A stretch of 64,000 bases of DNA from Prorocentrum cordatum. Its lineage: Eukaryota > Sar > Dinophyceae > Prorocentrales > Prorocentraceae. Positions 33,727-43,929 of this stretch are shown piece after piece. Each line of letters begins with the position of its first letter. Within the stretch, counting starts at the first letter, position 1. The DNA is taken from NCBI GenBank assembly GCA_963575745.1, contig CAUYUJ010018626.1, forward strand, positions 110,991 through 174,990, written 5' to 3'. The notes under the pieces were generated by a model, which searched no databases, was not told where the DNA came from, and saw only the letters and a program-made list of their open reading frames with translations. Position numbers and translations under genes: made by a program.

Positions 33727-36220
33727 GTAGCAATGCTCATGTATAGGATTTTTTCGATAGGGATCCTGAGGTGGAGGGTTTCATTCGGATTCCTTCACGT
33801 GGGAAGATTCAATCGGATTCGTTGTTGTGGAGGGTTTCGGTGGGAGTCCGTCTGCGGAGGGAGCCATTAGGACTCGCCAGCGCAATGACAACGCAATGCC
33901 AAAGCATTGCTTTCGCAATGCCAAACCAATGCCAAGGCGATCCCAATCCAATGCCAATGCAATGCCAATGGGGGTATCCTTCGTGGTAGATTCCAAAAGG
34001 AATCCTACCTGTGGAGGGTTTCGATTGGAATCTCCGTGGGGGGGGGTCAGTATGAATAGTTTATGTGGGTGGCTTTCACAAGGACGCCGTCTTGTGGAAG
34101 GAAAGGCGTGCTCCTGTGGTGGGAGCCATTCGAACTCGCCAGCGCAATGCCGACGCAGTGCCAACGCAATGCCAGACCAATGACAGTGCAATGCCAACGG
34201 GGGGAATTGTTTGTGGTAGATTTCAATAGCTATCCTTCTAAGAACCCTTCGCCGGGGGATTTCAATAGGAAGCCTTCGATGGAGGGCTTCCCATGGAACG
34301 CTTCTGTTGAGGATTTCAACTTGGATGCTTCTTTTGGGGGGGATTCAATCGGCATTTTTTTTGGGGGGGGTGTTCACCAGGAATCCTGATGCAAAGTGTT
34401 TGAGTAGGACTCGCCAGCGCAACGTCAAAGCAATGCCAACGCACTGTTAACGCACTGCCATCGCAATGCCAATGCGTTGCCAATTCGATGCCAAACTAAT
34501 GCCAATGCAATGCCGACTACGGGGTTCCTGTCTTCCAACAGATTTCACTAGGAATCCTTATGTGGATGATTTGGTTACGAATCCTTCTTCGGAGGATTTC
34601 GATTGGAATCCTCCCGTGGAGGGTTTCGATTGGAATCTTGCTGTGGAGGGTTCCATTTTGAATCCTTCATGTGGGGGCTTTCAAACGGATCCCTTCTTGT
34701 GCAAGGTTTCCATCGGAATCTTTCTGGGGGGGGAGCCATTAGAACTCGCCGGCGCAATGCCAACGCAATGCCAAACCGATGCCACATCGATCCCAATTCA
34801 GTGCCAATGCAATGCCAATGGGGGAAAACGTATGTGGCCGGGTTCAAGAAGAATCCTTCTATGGAGGGTTTCGAATGGAATCCTTCCGTGAGGGTGTTCA
34901 ATGTGAACCCTTCTTGTTGGATGTTTCAATCGGAATCCTTCCTGTGGGGGCTCAACAGGAATCATTAAGCGAAGGGGTGTGTTGGAACTCGCCAGTGATA
35001 TGCCAACGCAGTGCCACCGCAATGCCACACCAATGCCAAAGCGATCCCAACCCAATGCCAATGCACTGCCACTGGTGGAAAACCTTTGCGGTAGGTTTCA
35101 ATAGGAACCCGTCTGCGAAGGGTTTCGCATGGAATCCTTCTTTGGAGGGTGTCAATAGGAGTCCTTAGTGTAGAAGGTTTCGATCGGAGTCCTTCTGTGG
35201 AGGGTTTCATTAGGGCTCGCCAGCGCAATGCTTGCGAAATGCAAACACACTAGCAAGGCACTGCCAAGCGCAATGCCCATGCGATGCCAAACGATTGCCA
35301 AACCAGTGCCAATGCAATGCCAACGGGGGTTCTTTCTTTCGAAGCATCTCAATACTACGCAAGGTTGTCATAGGAATCCTTCTGTGGGGGAGCCACTAGA
35401 ACTCGCCAGCGCAATGGCAACGCAATGCCAAACCGATGCCACATCGATCCCAATTCAATGCGAATGCAATGCCAATGGGGGGAAACGTTTGCGGTCGGGT
35501 CCAAGAACCCTTCTATGGAGGGCTTCGAATGGAATCCTTCCGTGAGGGGGTTCAATGTGAGCCCGTCTTTTTGGATGCTCCAATCGGAATCTTCCTGTGG
35601 GGGGCTCAACAGGAATCAGTATTCGAAGGGGGGTGCTGGAACTCGCCAGCGGGATGCCAGCGCAATGCCAACGCAGCGCCAACGCAATGCCACACCACTG
35701 CCAAGGCGTTCCCAACCCAACGCCAATGCACTGTCAATGGTGGAAAACCTTTGCGGTAGGTTTCAATAGGAATCCTGATGTGGAGGGTTTCGCATGGAAT
35801 CCTTCTGTGGGGGGTGTCAATATGAACATTGTTGTGGAGGGTTTCAATAGGAGTCTGTTTTGTAGAAGTGTTCGATCGGAGTCCTTCTGTGGAGGCTTCC
35901 ATTAGGACTCGCCAGCGCAATGCTTGCGAAATGCAAGCACACTAGCAACGCACTGCCAAACGCAATGCCAATGCAATGCCAATGCGATCCCAAACCATTG
36001 CCAAACCAATGCCAATGCAAGGCCAACGGGGGGTTCTTTTTTTTCGAAGCGTTTCAATATAAATCCATCTGCGGGTGATTCCACTAGGAGTCCATATGTG
36101 GAGGATTTCAATAGGAATCGTTCAGTGGAGGGTTTCGCAAAGAATTCTTCTGTAGAGGATTTCACTATGAATCCTTCTTGTGGGGGGGCGTTCAATAGGA
36201 ATCCTTCTAGGGGGGAAGGA
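33727..36220. repeat. 2.5-kb complex satellite, two alternating motifs
   Basis: Two modules alternate. One is GGAGGGTTTCNATNGGAATCCTTCT, about 30 bp apart. The other is a run of CAATGCCAA repeats introduced by ACTCGCCAGCGCAATGC. A higher-order period of about 655-695 bp is visible: AGCCA(T/C)TAGAACTCGCC at 34734 and 35390, GGAACTCGCCAG at 34984 and 35637, and GCAATGCTTGCGAAATGCAA at 35227 and about 35919. ORFs of up to 155 codons follow the repeat and are unlikely to be real. Confidence 0.88.
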
Positions 36221-36512
36221 AGATGCGACCCGCCGACCCCCCCCCCCAGGAAAACAAAAAATCTGGGTGGGGGGGAGAAAAAAAACAAAAAAGGAGGAGG
36301 AGGAGGAGGAGGGGGAGGGGGAGGCGGAAGGAGAGGAGGACGCCACAGAGTACGCACACCACTGAGAGACGCACGTGTGAACTCAGTGTGAAAGCTTCGC
36401 GCGCGCGCTCTGGAGCTCTGGAACCCCGAGGGGCTCCACAATCCCCTGTTCTCGCGGCGGAGGAGGAGCGAGCGAGCGAGCGAGCGAGGAGGAGGAGGAG
36501 GAGGATATGGAA
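36221..36512. repeat. GGA-rich tracts with unique spacer
   Basis: GGA at about 36292-36340 and 36460-36506, with (GAGC)n at 36470-36490. The unique part between them has no identifiable gene. Confidence 0.7.
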
Positions 36513-37136
36513 GACCATTGTAAGTCCAAGAGCCACCCATCATGTTGGAATAAACCCTCCCCCCCAGCTCTCTCTTCATAGGCCCGCATCGCGCTTCATT
36601 TCCACAAAGGGACCTGCCTCGTTGGAAGACAACCGTTTGAAGATCCTGAAGCATGCCAAAACAGTGTTCTCGGGGCTCCAACGCAACGGATCAACGTGAC
36701 TGTTGCGTCCTGACGACCCTGAATCTTGCCAGAACGCCATTCTTGGAAGTTCAACACCACGACTGAACGTAACTGTTGCACCTTCATAATCCTGAATTCT
36801 TCCAACACGCAATTTCTTGTATTGTGATGCAGGGATTGCGTGAAACTCTTGCAAGTGTTAAAACGAATATGCGCCGCGCCAAGACGATAGTCACATTTTG
36901 AAAACGGGCTCCTGGCAATATGTCAAACTCTCTTGCGAATGTTTGAAACGAATGTGCGCGGCGACAGGCAAGAACCACATGTTGGAACATACCCGCCCAC
37001 AATCCACGAAACCGTTGCCAATAATGAAGTTTCAGGGTCATAAGTGGTGAGAAACTCTCAGGCGAAACGCCCAGCCCGCCCTAAAAACTGCCCTCAGGGT
37101 GCGACAGGGGGGAATTATTTACAAGGAAAAAGAATG
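36513..37136. repeat. Degenerate tandem repeat region
   Basis: About 36640-37040 repeats a block of roughly 90-100 bp: a CTTGCCA/CTTCCAA core, then GTTGGAA/TTGAAAC, ACGTAACTGTTGC or ATGTGCGC. Spacing is irregular. No gene. Confidence 0.45.
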
Positions 37137-37462
37137 GACGAGGAGGAGGAGGAGGAGGAGGAGGAGGAGGAGGAGGAGGAGGGAGGAGGGAGGGAGGAGG
37201 AGAGGAGGAGGAGGAGGAGAAGGAGGAGGAGGAGGAGAGGAGGAGGAGAGAGGAGGAGGAAGCAGAGGAGGAGCAGAGGAGGAAGAGAGGAGGAGGAGGA
37301 GAGGAGAGAGGAGGAGGAGAAGGAGGAGGAGGAGGAGGAGGAGGAGGAGGAGGGGAGGAGAGGAGGAGGAGAGAGGAGGAGGGAGGAGGAGGAGGAGGAG
37401 AAGGAGGAGGAGGAGGAGGAGGAGGAGGGGAGCAGAAGCAGCAGGAGGAGGAGGAGGAGGGA
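37137..37462. repeat. (GGA)n polypurine tract
   Basis: About 325 bp, among the longest in the window, with GAGAGGA interruptions. Confidence 0.93.
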
Positions 37463-38050
37463 CGAGGCGCCGCGTCCCCCTTTCCCCCAAGCGCCCCGGG
37501 CCCTATGTGGGATGACCCCGTGGCCCGTCGCGGGCCCCTGGGCACTTCCCTAGCCCTCTCCTCAGGGGCCCGCCTCCTTCGTGCCAGATCCTGCCCTGCC
37601 CCCCCCCCGCCACCGCTCGGAGGACGCGCAAGATTGGGGGGCGATTGTAGTGGAGGGCGGGGGGGGGGCTGCGAGGGCTGCAGCAAAGGGGCCCTTTTGA
37701 TTGGGGCCACTGAAGGGGCCCTTTCAGGCCCAAACGGGGGCCCTCCGGGCCCGAACAGGGCACCCACCCATGCATCGCCCCCCAGTGATCCCTGACCTTC
37801 AAGAGTGCCAGAAAATAGCCTCCCAGACCTCAAGACCTGTCTGGACTGCTTCTGGAACCTCGGCGGGATGCTTGAGAGATCTCGAGGACCTCGCGCTGTC
37901 TTATTTAGCCCTCGAGGGAGGCCTGGGCGGATTCGCGCCCGATCCGCTGCCAGCCATCATGGCTCTGCCGGGCTGCGGCGGCCTCCCAAAGGGCCGCCCG
38001 CCCCGCCTGACCGAACGTGCGTGTCCGGCGGCGCCGCGTCGGCGCCCCAG
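37463..38050. other. Gene-free stretch
   Basis: GC-rich with overlapping ORFs on both strands. GGGGCCC-centred motifs (AAGGGGCCCTTT) repeat around 37685-37735. No gene recognised. Confidence 0.35.
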
Positions 38051-38250
38051 GCTCGGGGGCGGAAAAGAGGGGGGTGATGACTAGCGGGGGGGTGGATATC
38101 ATGGCGGGGGCCATGGTATTTCCCCAGATTTCATGGCGCCTCTTCTCACTGCATTACGTCCCTGGCCCCCCCGATGGGCCGCGCACGTGCCGCCAGTCAT
38201 GATTTGCACCCCCCCCTCTTGGACACCCCCCTCGTGGCCGCTCCCGACAG
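38051..38250. repeat. 200-bp dispersed repeat with splice-like ends, copy 1
   Basis: Begins GCTCGGGGGCGGAAAAGAGG directly after CCCCAG and ends CTCCCGACAG. A copy with roughly nine in ten bases identical lies at 54909-55105. It starts GC, ends AG and lies 9 bp before the candidate signal-peptide ATG at 38260. This is the pattern of an introner-like intron. It could also be an ordinary short interspersed repeat. Confidence 0.6.
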
Positions 38251-38259
38251 GCCGCGGCC

Positions 38260-38340
38260 ATGGCGGCGGCGCGGCTGCTCCTCGTGGCGCAGGCGTGCGC
38301 GGTGGCCGCCGCGGGGCTGACGCTCAGCGCCGTGGCCGGC
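38260..38340 (+). CDS. Candidate signal-peptide exon of GILT-like gene
   Basis: ATG 38260 opens MAAARLLLVAQACAVAAAGL, then TLSAVAG. It has a short basic start, a long hydrophobic core and an Ala-X-Ala-type end, a good secretory signal peptide. GILT proteins need one. The exon's 3' end and join to the exon at 39541 cannot be fixed, so membership in that gene rests on order, strand and distance (about 1.3 kb). It may equally be chance in GC-rich DNA. Confidence 0.35.
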
Positions 38341-38574
38341 CGGTCCGCCGCACCCGGACATCGGGCGTCTCGGAAGCGTCGGGACGGAGTTTTGTCATCG
38401 TTTTTAGCCTTTCGGGGCCCTCGCCGGGCCTCGGGGCCGTCGAAAAACGACGCGGGGCTCGGGGTGGAAAGCCCGTCGGGGAGAAGTGGTCGGGGGCCCG
38501 CGTCTCGAAAAAATCGAGACACCGGATGTCTGGGCAATAGGGGGCCACCGGGGGGGGGGCCCCAGGAGCAGCCG

Positions 38575-38760
38575 TCGGGGAACGGATGGTGACAGAAACC
38601 TAAACTTCGGGAGGCTCGCGCGGATGTCTCGGATCTGAGCTGGAAAGCCCCAGGCGGCGCCTCCGGCGCCGCCCCTGGCGCGGTCCAGCGCCGGCCCAAG
38701 AAGGCCGCGCGGACCTCCGGAAGATAGTGTATACGCCGTGATGTCGTCCTCGAAGCCGAG
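38575..38760. mobile_element. Fold-back element, degraded relative of 42264-42436
   Basis: The centre GGCGGCGCCTCCGGCGCCGC then CCCTGGCGCG nearly equals the centre at 42335-42370. The arms carry GCGCGGA(T/C) and GCGCGGACCTCCG as inverted matches but are more diverged. Confidence 0.5.
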
Positions 38761-38919
38761 GAGGAGAAGACACCGACACGTCGCAGCCCGTCCCTCGTCG
38801 CCGCTGCGGGGTTCGCTCTCGAAGTCCCGGCCAGAACGCCTCCCAGGAGGGGCCCTGGGAGTGGCGGTATCGGTGTCTGTGCGCGGGCCGGGACGGAACA
38901 ACGACGCCTTCCTGCAGAG

Positions 38920-39247
38920 GGAGGAGGGGAGGAGGATGAGGAGGAGGAAGAGGAGGAGGAGGCGGAGGAGGAGGAACATGACCATGTGAGGAGCAGGAGG
39001 AGGAGGAGGAGGAGGAGGAGGAAAAGGAGGAGGAGCTGGAGGAGGAGCTGGAGGAGGAGGAGGAGGAGGAAGGAGGAGGCGGAGAGGAGAGCAGGAGCAG
39101 GAGCAGGAGCAGAAGCAGGAGCAGGAGCAGGAGCAGAGCAGGAGGAGGAGGAGGAGGAAGAGGAGGAAGGAGGAGGCGAAGGGAGGAGGAGGAGGAGCAG
39201 AAGGAGGAGGAGAAGGAGGAAATGAAGGAGAACGAGGAAGAGGAAGA
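38920..39247. repeat. (GGA)n tract with GAGCAG block
   Basis: GGA triplets with a (GGAGCA)n run at about 39085-39140. It lies within the supposed first intron of the GILT-like gene. Confidence 0.92.
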
Positions 39248-39540
39248 GGAAGAGGCGCACCCAAACCCCGAACAGATGCAACAGGGTGAGGCCGCGAGAG
39301 AGAAGCCGGGAGTGCAGGTAGCTGGCCGACCTGGACCCTCTCTTTTTTGTTTTTCCTCCCCGCCGACCTCGATCGTGGTCCGTCCTGGGCTGCCGTGGGC
39401 GCTTCGGGCCCGGCCCGCGGCGCCTGCAGGCTGCGCGTGGCGGGTCGCAGGCCCCCGAGGGCTTCTCGCCTGCTCTGGGGCCCCGCGGCCCTGTCGGCCG
39501 GGCCGGCCGACCACGGGCTCCGCACCGGCAGGGCGGCGGA

Positions 39541-39597
39541 GCCGCCCACCGTGGACGTGAAGCTTCTGGGGGAGGCCGGGTGCCCGTTCACGCGCAG
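39541..39597 (+). CDS. GILT-like thiol reductase, exon with active-site region
   Basis: Reads PPTVDVKLLGEAGCPFTRR, matching the first strand and active-site turn of GILT proteins (beta strand, then Cys-x-x-Cys-Arg-x-Phe). Here the second active-site Cys is Thr (CPFT). The reading is open upstream to 39347 but family similarity starts only about here, so the exon's 5' end is unknown. It joins 40330 by removal of 39598-40329, producing CPFTRRFI, the expected spacing. Confidence 0.65.
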
Positions 39598-40329
39598 GCT
39601 CCTGCTGCGTTGCTGCCTCCTCCTCCTCCTCCTCCTCCTCCTCCTCCGCCTCCTCCTCCTCCTCCTCCTCCTCCTCCTCCTCCTCCTCCACCTCCTCCCA
39701 CCTCCACCTCCTCCACCTCCTCCACTCCCCCTCCCCTCCTCCTCCTCCTCCTCCTCCTCCTCCTCCTCCGCCACCTCCCTCCTCCGCCTCCTCCGCCTCC
39801 TCCTCCTCCGCCTCCTCCTCCTCCGCCTTCCTCCTCCTCGCTCCTCCTCCCTCCTCTCCTCCTTCTCCTCCACCTCCTCCTCCTCCTCCTCCTCCTCCTC
39901 CTCCCTCCTCCTCCTCCTCCTCCCCTCCTCCTCCTCCTCCTCCTCCTCCTCCTCCTCCTCCTCCTCCTCCTGCTCCTCTCTCTCTCCCTCTCGACTGCGC
40001 GTAGGAGTGACCCTTCGCCGGAGGGACCTTTGGTGCGGGCCCACTGGGGCCCCCTCGGTCGCCGAATGCGATGCGCCGGCAGCGGCCCGCGCGCCCGGGT
40101 GTGGCCCCCCCGCGCCGCCCCCGAAGCCGGGCACCAGGGTCCCCCTTACGAGCAGCCGACTCTCGCTCGCTTCCCTGCACCTCTCGCCGTGCTGCTCTCG
40201 GCTCTTGCACGCTGTCCTCCTCGCCGCCCGTCCCCTCTCCCTCTGTTCCTGGTGTGCACCACGACGCCTGGGGGGTTGGGTTTTGTTGCGTTGCGGGAGG
40301 TGGCAGCAAAAAAACACGCTTACGCGCAG
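39598..40329 (+). other. Candidate GC-AG intron, 732 bp, direct-repeat flanked
   Basis: ACGCGCAGG at 39590-39598 recurs at 40322-40330, so removal leaves one copy. The donor would be GC and the acceptor AG. It holds a (TCC)n tract (39615-39985), polypyrimidine on the sense strand, then GC-rich DNA. Its length is divisible by three and the frame stays open, so retention would insert 244 residues, mostly Leu, Ser and Pro, into the active site. Removing it restores the GILT spacing. Alternatively it is a coding insertion. Confidence 0.65.
39615..39985. repeat. (TCC)n polypyrimidine tract in intron
   Basis: TCC triplets with ACC and GCC interruptions inside the candidate GILT intron. Confidence 0.93.
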
Positions 40330-41002
40330 GTTCATCCAGGGGGCCCTGAACAAGACACTCACCTCGAAGGGCCTCGCGGATGTGCTGCGCTTTGACTTCC
40401 TCCCCTTCGGCAACGCGTACTTCTCCTCGGCGGTCTGCCCCTCCGCCGACCACGAGTACGACGCGACCGCCCGCAACTGCTTCAACAGCCGTTGCGGCCC
40501 CGCCGCCTCGGACCGTTCCGAGGACTGCTTCAAGGGCAGGCTGGTCTGCCAGCACGACCTCGCGGAGTGCATCGGCAACCGCTGGATGGCCTGCGCCCGG
40601 AAGATTGCCCAGGTGCCCGGCCAGGAGAGGTCCAGGTCGAGTTTCCTGGGGTACATGCCGTTCGTGCACTGCCTGGCGCGATGGTACGACTACGGCAAGC
40701 TCCACGGGTTCGCAGGGTACGCGGCAAGGTGCTCGGCCAGCACCGGCCTGGACTGGACGAGCCTGTCCCGCTGCTACAACAGCACCGAGGGGGACAGGGC
40801 CACGGTCGAGGCCGCACGGGGAACGCCGGAGCACTTAGGGGTTCCCTGGCTGTACGTAAACGGCAAGCCCATGGAGGCGGACCACGAGGGCGAGCTCTTC
40901 GCGCAGATCTGCCGGGCTCTGCCCCAGCCAGCCCGGCCGCAGGATCATAAGAAGACAGCCAGCACCCATTCTAGGCCTCCCAGATGGGGTCCGAGCAGAT
41001 GA
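40330..41002 (+). CDS. GILT-like (gamma-interferon-inducible lysosomal thiol reductase) family, main exon
   Basis: From RFIQGALNK through TGA 41000-41002. GILT hallmarks in order: FDFLPFGNAYF (family PYGNA region); VCQHDLAECIGNRWMACA at 40544-40594, which fits the signature CQHGx2ECx2Nx4C except Gly to Asp; YMPFVHCL; CSASTGLDWTSLSRCYNSTEGD; and VPWLYVNGKP. Eleven or more Cys suit a secreted, disulfide-rich protein. GILT enzymes reduce disulfides in acidic compartments using CXXC; here the second Cys is Thr (upstream exon), so classic reductase activity is doubtful. The last ~25 residues are low-complexity. Upstream start unresolved. Very GC-rich codon third positions, unlike the retrotransposon. 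Confidence 0.85.
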
Positions 41003-41519
41003 GGTCAGAGGATCGCGCCGCATCGCCGATGCATCGGCGAAGTTTGCGATACATCGGCGACGTCGGCGTGGAGAAGGTCAGGCTCCACATCTAGCCGCCT
41101 CGCCGATGCATCGGCGATGTGGCGCGGTCATCCGACCCTATCTATCTTGGAGGCCTCTAACCCGTACCTATTATGCGACGCTCAGATTTCCCTGTGGAAC
41201 CTCTGGGGGGGTTGTGGGTGTGTGTTGTCGGACGGGGGTCCCCGCTCGAACGGGAGCCCCCTTCGGGATCCGACAACTCTCACCCGCACCTGCGGTGGAG
41301 GCGTTCGTTCAGGATTGTGTTCAGGAGGCTTCAGACCCTGGAGAATTCAAGGCTCAGTTGGTGTTCTGCCAGCTTCCATACCCTGGATTCCTTATCCAAG
41401 GCTTCCTTACCCAATGCCATCACCGCATCATGATCTCATCACCTCGCCCATCCCAATTCATCCTCCCTGTAGGTTTGATTGTTGCCCTCGGGGTCCAGGG
41501 CTTGACTTGGGGTCAAAAT
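41003..41519. other. Gene-free stretch with GATGCATCGGCGA repeats
   Basis: CGATGCATCGGCGA occurs at about 41026 and 41103, with a variant at 41050. Related motifs occur at 13360-13470. The core GATGCATC is palindromic. ORFs to 42284 cross CGT and GGA tracts and are artefacts. Confidence 0.5.
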
Positions 41520-41574
41520 CCACCCACTCGTCCGTCGCCGTCGCCGTCGTCGTCGTCGCCGTCGTCGTCGCCGC

Positions 41575-41610
<36 letters not shown>

Positions 41611-41712
41611 TCTCGTCGTCGTCGTCGTTCTCGTCGTCGTCGTCGTTCTCGTCGTCGTTCTCTTCGTCGTTCTCGTCGTCGTCGTCGTTCTCGTCGTCGT
41701 CGGCGTGCTGTT
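41520..41712. repeat. (CGT)n/(TCG)n triplet tract
   Basis: Imperfect CGT triplets with TTC and CCG interruptions. Minus-strand poly-Asp/Asn and plus-strand poly-Ser readings are artefacts. Confidence 0.92.
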
Positions 41713-41937
41713 TTCTTCTCCCTCGCTGCAGGAGTGCCTCTCGGAGCTCGGGCCGCCCCTCCCCGCGCAGCCCGGGGCCGCCCGGGCGCCCGGCGCGGGC
41801 CCGGAGGGGGCGCAGGAGGGGCCCCCGCCGACCCGGCGGGCGCCCGCCGCGCCGCGCCTGCCGCCCTGAGGCGGGCCCCGGCGGCGCATGGCTGCCTGAG
41901 GGCGGGCCCCTCCTCGGGCCAGCCACAGCTCGGGAGC

Positions 41938-42136
41938 TGGAGAGGAGGAGGAGGGGAGGAGGAGGAGGAGGAGGAGGAGGAGGTAGAGGAGGAGGAGGAG
42001 GAGGCGGAGGGAGTGAGGAGAGTAGGAGGAGGAGGATGAGAGGAGGGAGGAGGAGGAGGAGGAGGAGGAGGAGGAGCGGAGGAGGAGGAGGAGGAAGGGA
42101 GGAGGAGGAGGAGGAAGAGGAGGCGGAGGAGGAGTG
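41938..42136. repeat. (GGA)n polypurine tract
   Basis: GGA triplets with short GC-rich interruptions. Confidence 0.92.
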
Positions 42137-42263
42137 GCCGACCCTAACCCCCCTGGGGGACCCGTCGATCTCGACACCCCTCTCGAGAGATCGTCGATGC
42201 GGTGGGCCCCCCCAGGGGGGTAAAGGACCACAGCTCCCCCGGTTCTGGCTGGTCGGTGTCCTA

Positions 42264-42436
42264 GGGGGACGAAGACTGACATGAACATACGAACTCGGAG
42301 GTCCGCGCGGACTTCTGGGATCGGCGCTGGGGCCCCCCCGCGGCGCCTCGGGCGCCGCCCCTGGCGCGCCAGCGCCGATCCCAGAAATCCGCGCGGACCT
42401 CCGAGTTTTCATGCTCATGTCAGTCTTCGTTCCCCC
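42264..42436. mobile_element. Fold-back element, 70-bp arms
   Basis: The left arm GGGGGACGAAGACTGACATG plus about 50 further bases, including GGAGGTCCGCGCGGA, is mirrored by the right arm ending CATGTCAGTCTTCGTTCCCCC. The arms match at roughly nine in ten positions around a ~30-bp GC-rich centre (GCGGCGCCTCGGGCGCCGC). No ORF is specific to it. A degraded relative lies at 38575-38760. Confidence 0.8.
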
Positions 42437-43149
42437 ATCTCCGCCGCGGCGTTTGCCGCAGCCTCCGCTTCTGGTTCCGGCTCTTCCTCCCGGTGCCGTC
42501 TTGCACTCCTCCCCCCCGCCTCGCTGCTGCTCTTCCTCCGCCGTGCCGAGTCGTCCTTTTGCTCTTCCTCCTTTGCCTCCTCCTTTGCCTCTGGGGCATC
42601 TTGGGGGCCTGGCAGCTCTTTCCTCCCTCATCCTCCTCTTTCCTCCGCCTCCTCCTCCTCCTCCTCCTCCTCCTCCTCCGCCGACCTCTGGGTGTAAAAC
42701 GAACCCAGTGCGGCCACAATTACAGTCGAGTATCTGATGAAACAAACTCCTCCCGAAAGGCTGGGCCAGCGTCTCTTAGCCAACTTCCCACAAAGCTGGC
42801 CTAGCGTCTTGAGCACGTTCGCCACTTCCATCGTTAACAACATAATGTTGCCCAGGCTTCTTTTAATGATCGTCTGGGAAGCTGGCTCTGATTTCTGAAA
42901 TGATAGTTTTATTCATCACATGTTCAGTTGTACGAGGAAGCTTCCTAAGTAAGCCCGAGTGCGTAGGTACAGAAGGAAGTAAACAACGAAAATGAGTGCG
43001 GATGTGAGTGTGAGTGAGTGAGTAATCACGTGACCAAGTAAGTAAGCATGAAGCGAATGATGCACATGAGGGAGTGCGCAAGGTAGCTAGCAAGTGAGCA
43101 CGAGAGTAATTTCGCAAGCAGCTAGGAAAGCTCGAGGATCATCGCTCAA
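42437..43149. other. Gene-free stretch with TCC tract
   Basis: Contains a TCC run at about 42640-42680. After 42690 there is unique, AT-richer DNA with a (TGAG)n-like run near 42990-43025. No gene recognised. Confidence 0.4.
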
Positions 43150-43547
43150 TGAAGGCAACTTGGTTGGTGTGGGTTGCTTGGCTTGCTTGGATTGTCTTGG
43201 TTGCTTGGGCTGCTTGGGTTGCTTGGGTTTCTTGGGTTGCTTGGTTTGCTTGGATTGTTGGGGTTGCCTGGTCTGCCTGGGTCTAGGGTTGCTTGGGCTG
43301 CCTGGGTCACCTGGGGTTGCTTGGATTGTCTTGGTTTCTTGGGTTGCTCGTGCTGCTTGGATTGCTTGGGTAGTTCGGGCTGCTTGGGTTGCTTGGTTGG
43401 TTGGGTTGCGTGGGTTGCTTGGGGTACTTGGGTTGCTTGGCTTGGGGTGCTTGGATTGCCTGGGTTGCTCGGGTTACCTGGGTTGCGTGGGTTGCTCGGG
43501 TTGCTTGGATTGTCTGGGTTATCGGGGTTGCTTGGCTTGCTTGGGAA
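43150..43547. repeat. TTGCTTGGG nonamer minisatellite
   Basis: Imperfect repeats of (T)TGCTTGG(G/A) with GCCTGGG and GTCTTGG variants. Plus frames read CLGCLG/LGLLGL and minus frames PSNPSN. Because the repeats preserve three long frames, the ORFs (up to 334 codons) are length artefacts. Confidence 0.88.
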
Positions 43548-43929
43548 CCAGGCAACCTGGAAGCGCTTTGCACGGAAACGGGAGCAGGTGACCCGGGCAA
43601 CCAGGCAACGCTGTGCAAGGAAACAAGACAAGGCATCCCCAAAGGTCGCCGCTGCAAGGAAAAACAGGACCAGGCAACCCTGGAGAACCACATCGACGAC
43701 CGCGCCTCGCATCCAACGTCCGTTCACAAACAAGAAGGACCACTCGACAAAGCCTACTCGGGAACAACCGCCTACTTTTTATCGTGCCCCCTCTCCTGGA
43801 TTCGAATTATCATATTATCTTCCCTTCTTACTCTCGATCCTCTTTCTGCTCCCACCCTTTCTAATGATCTTCCTCCTCCATGGCTCTTCCTTGAACACAA
43901 CTATTCCCTTTCGTACCGCCAAATGTGTC
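43548..43929. other. Gene-free stretch
   Basis: Contains GCAACGCTGTGCAAGGAAAC-like short duplications near 43565-43640. No gene recognised. Confidence 0.35.

Noticed and set aside
38404-40834. Two minus-strand ORFs of about 750 codons opposite the GILT gene
   Set aside because: Both run through GGA/TCC tracts and GC-rich DNA antisense to a gene with clear family motifs; composition is Arg/Glu/Ser/Pro only.
41520-42288. Asp-rich and Thr-rich ORFs near 41.5 kb
   Set aside because: Products of the CGT and GGA triplet tracts.
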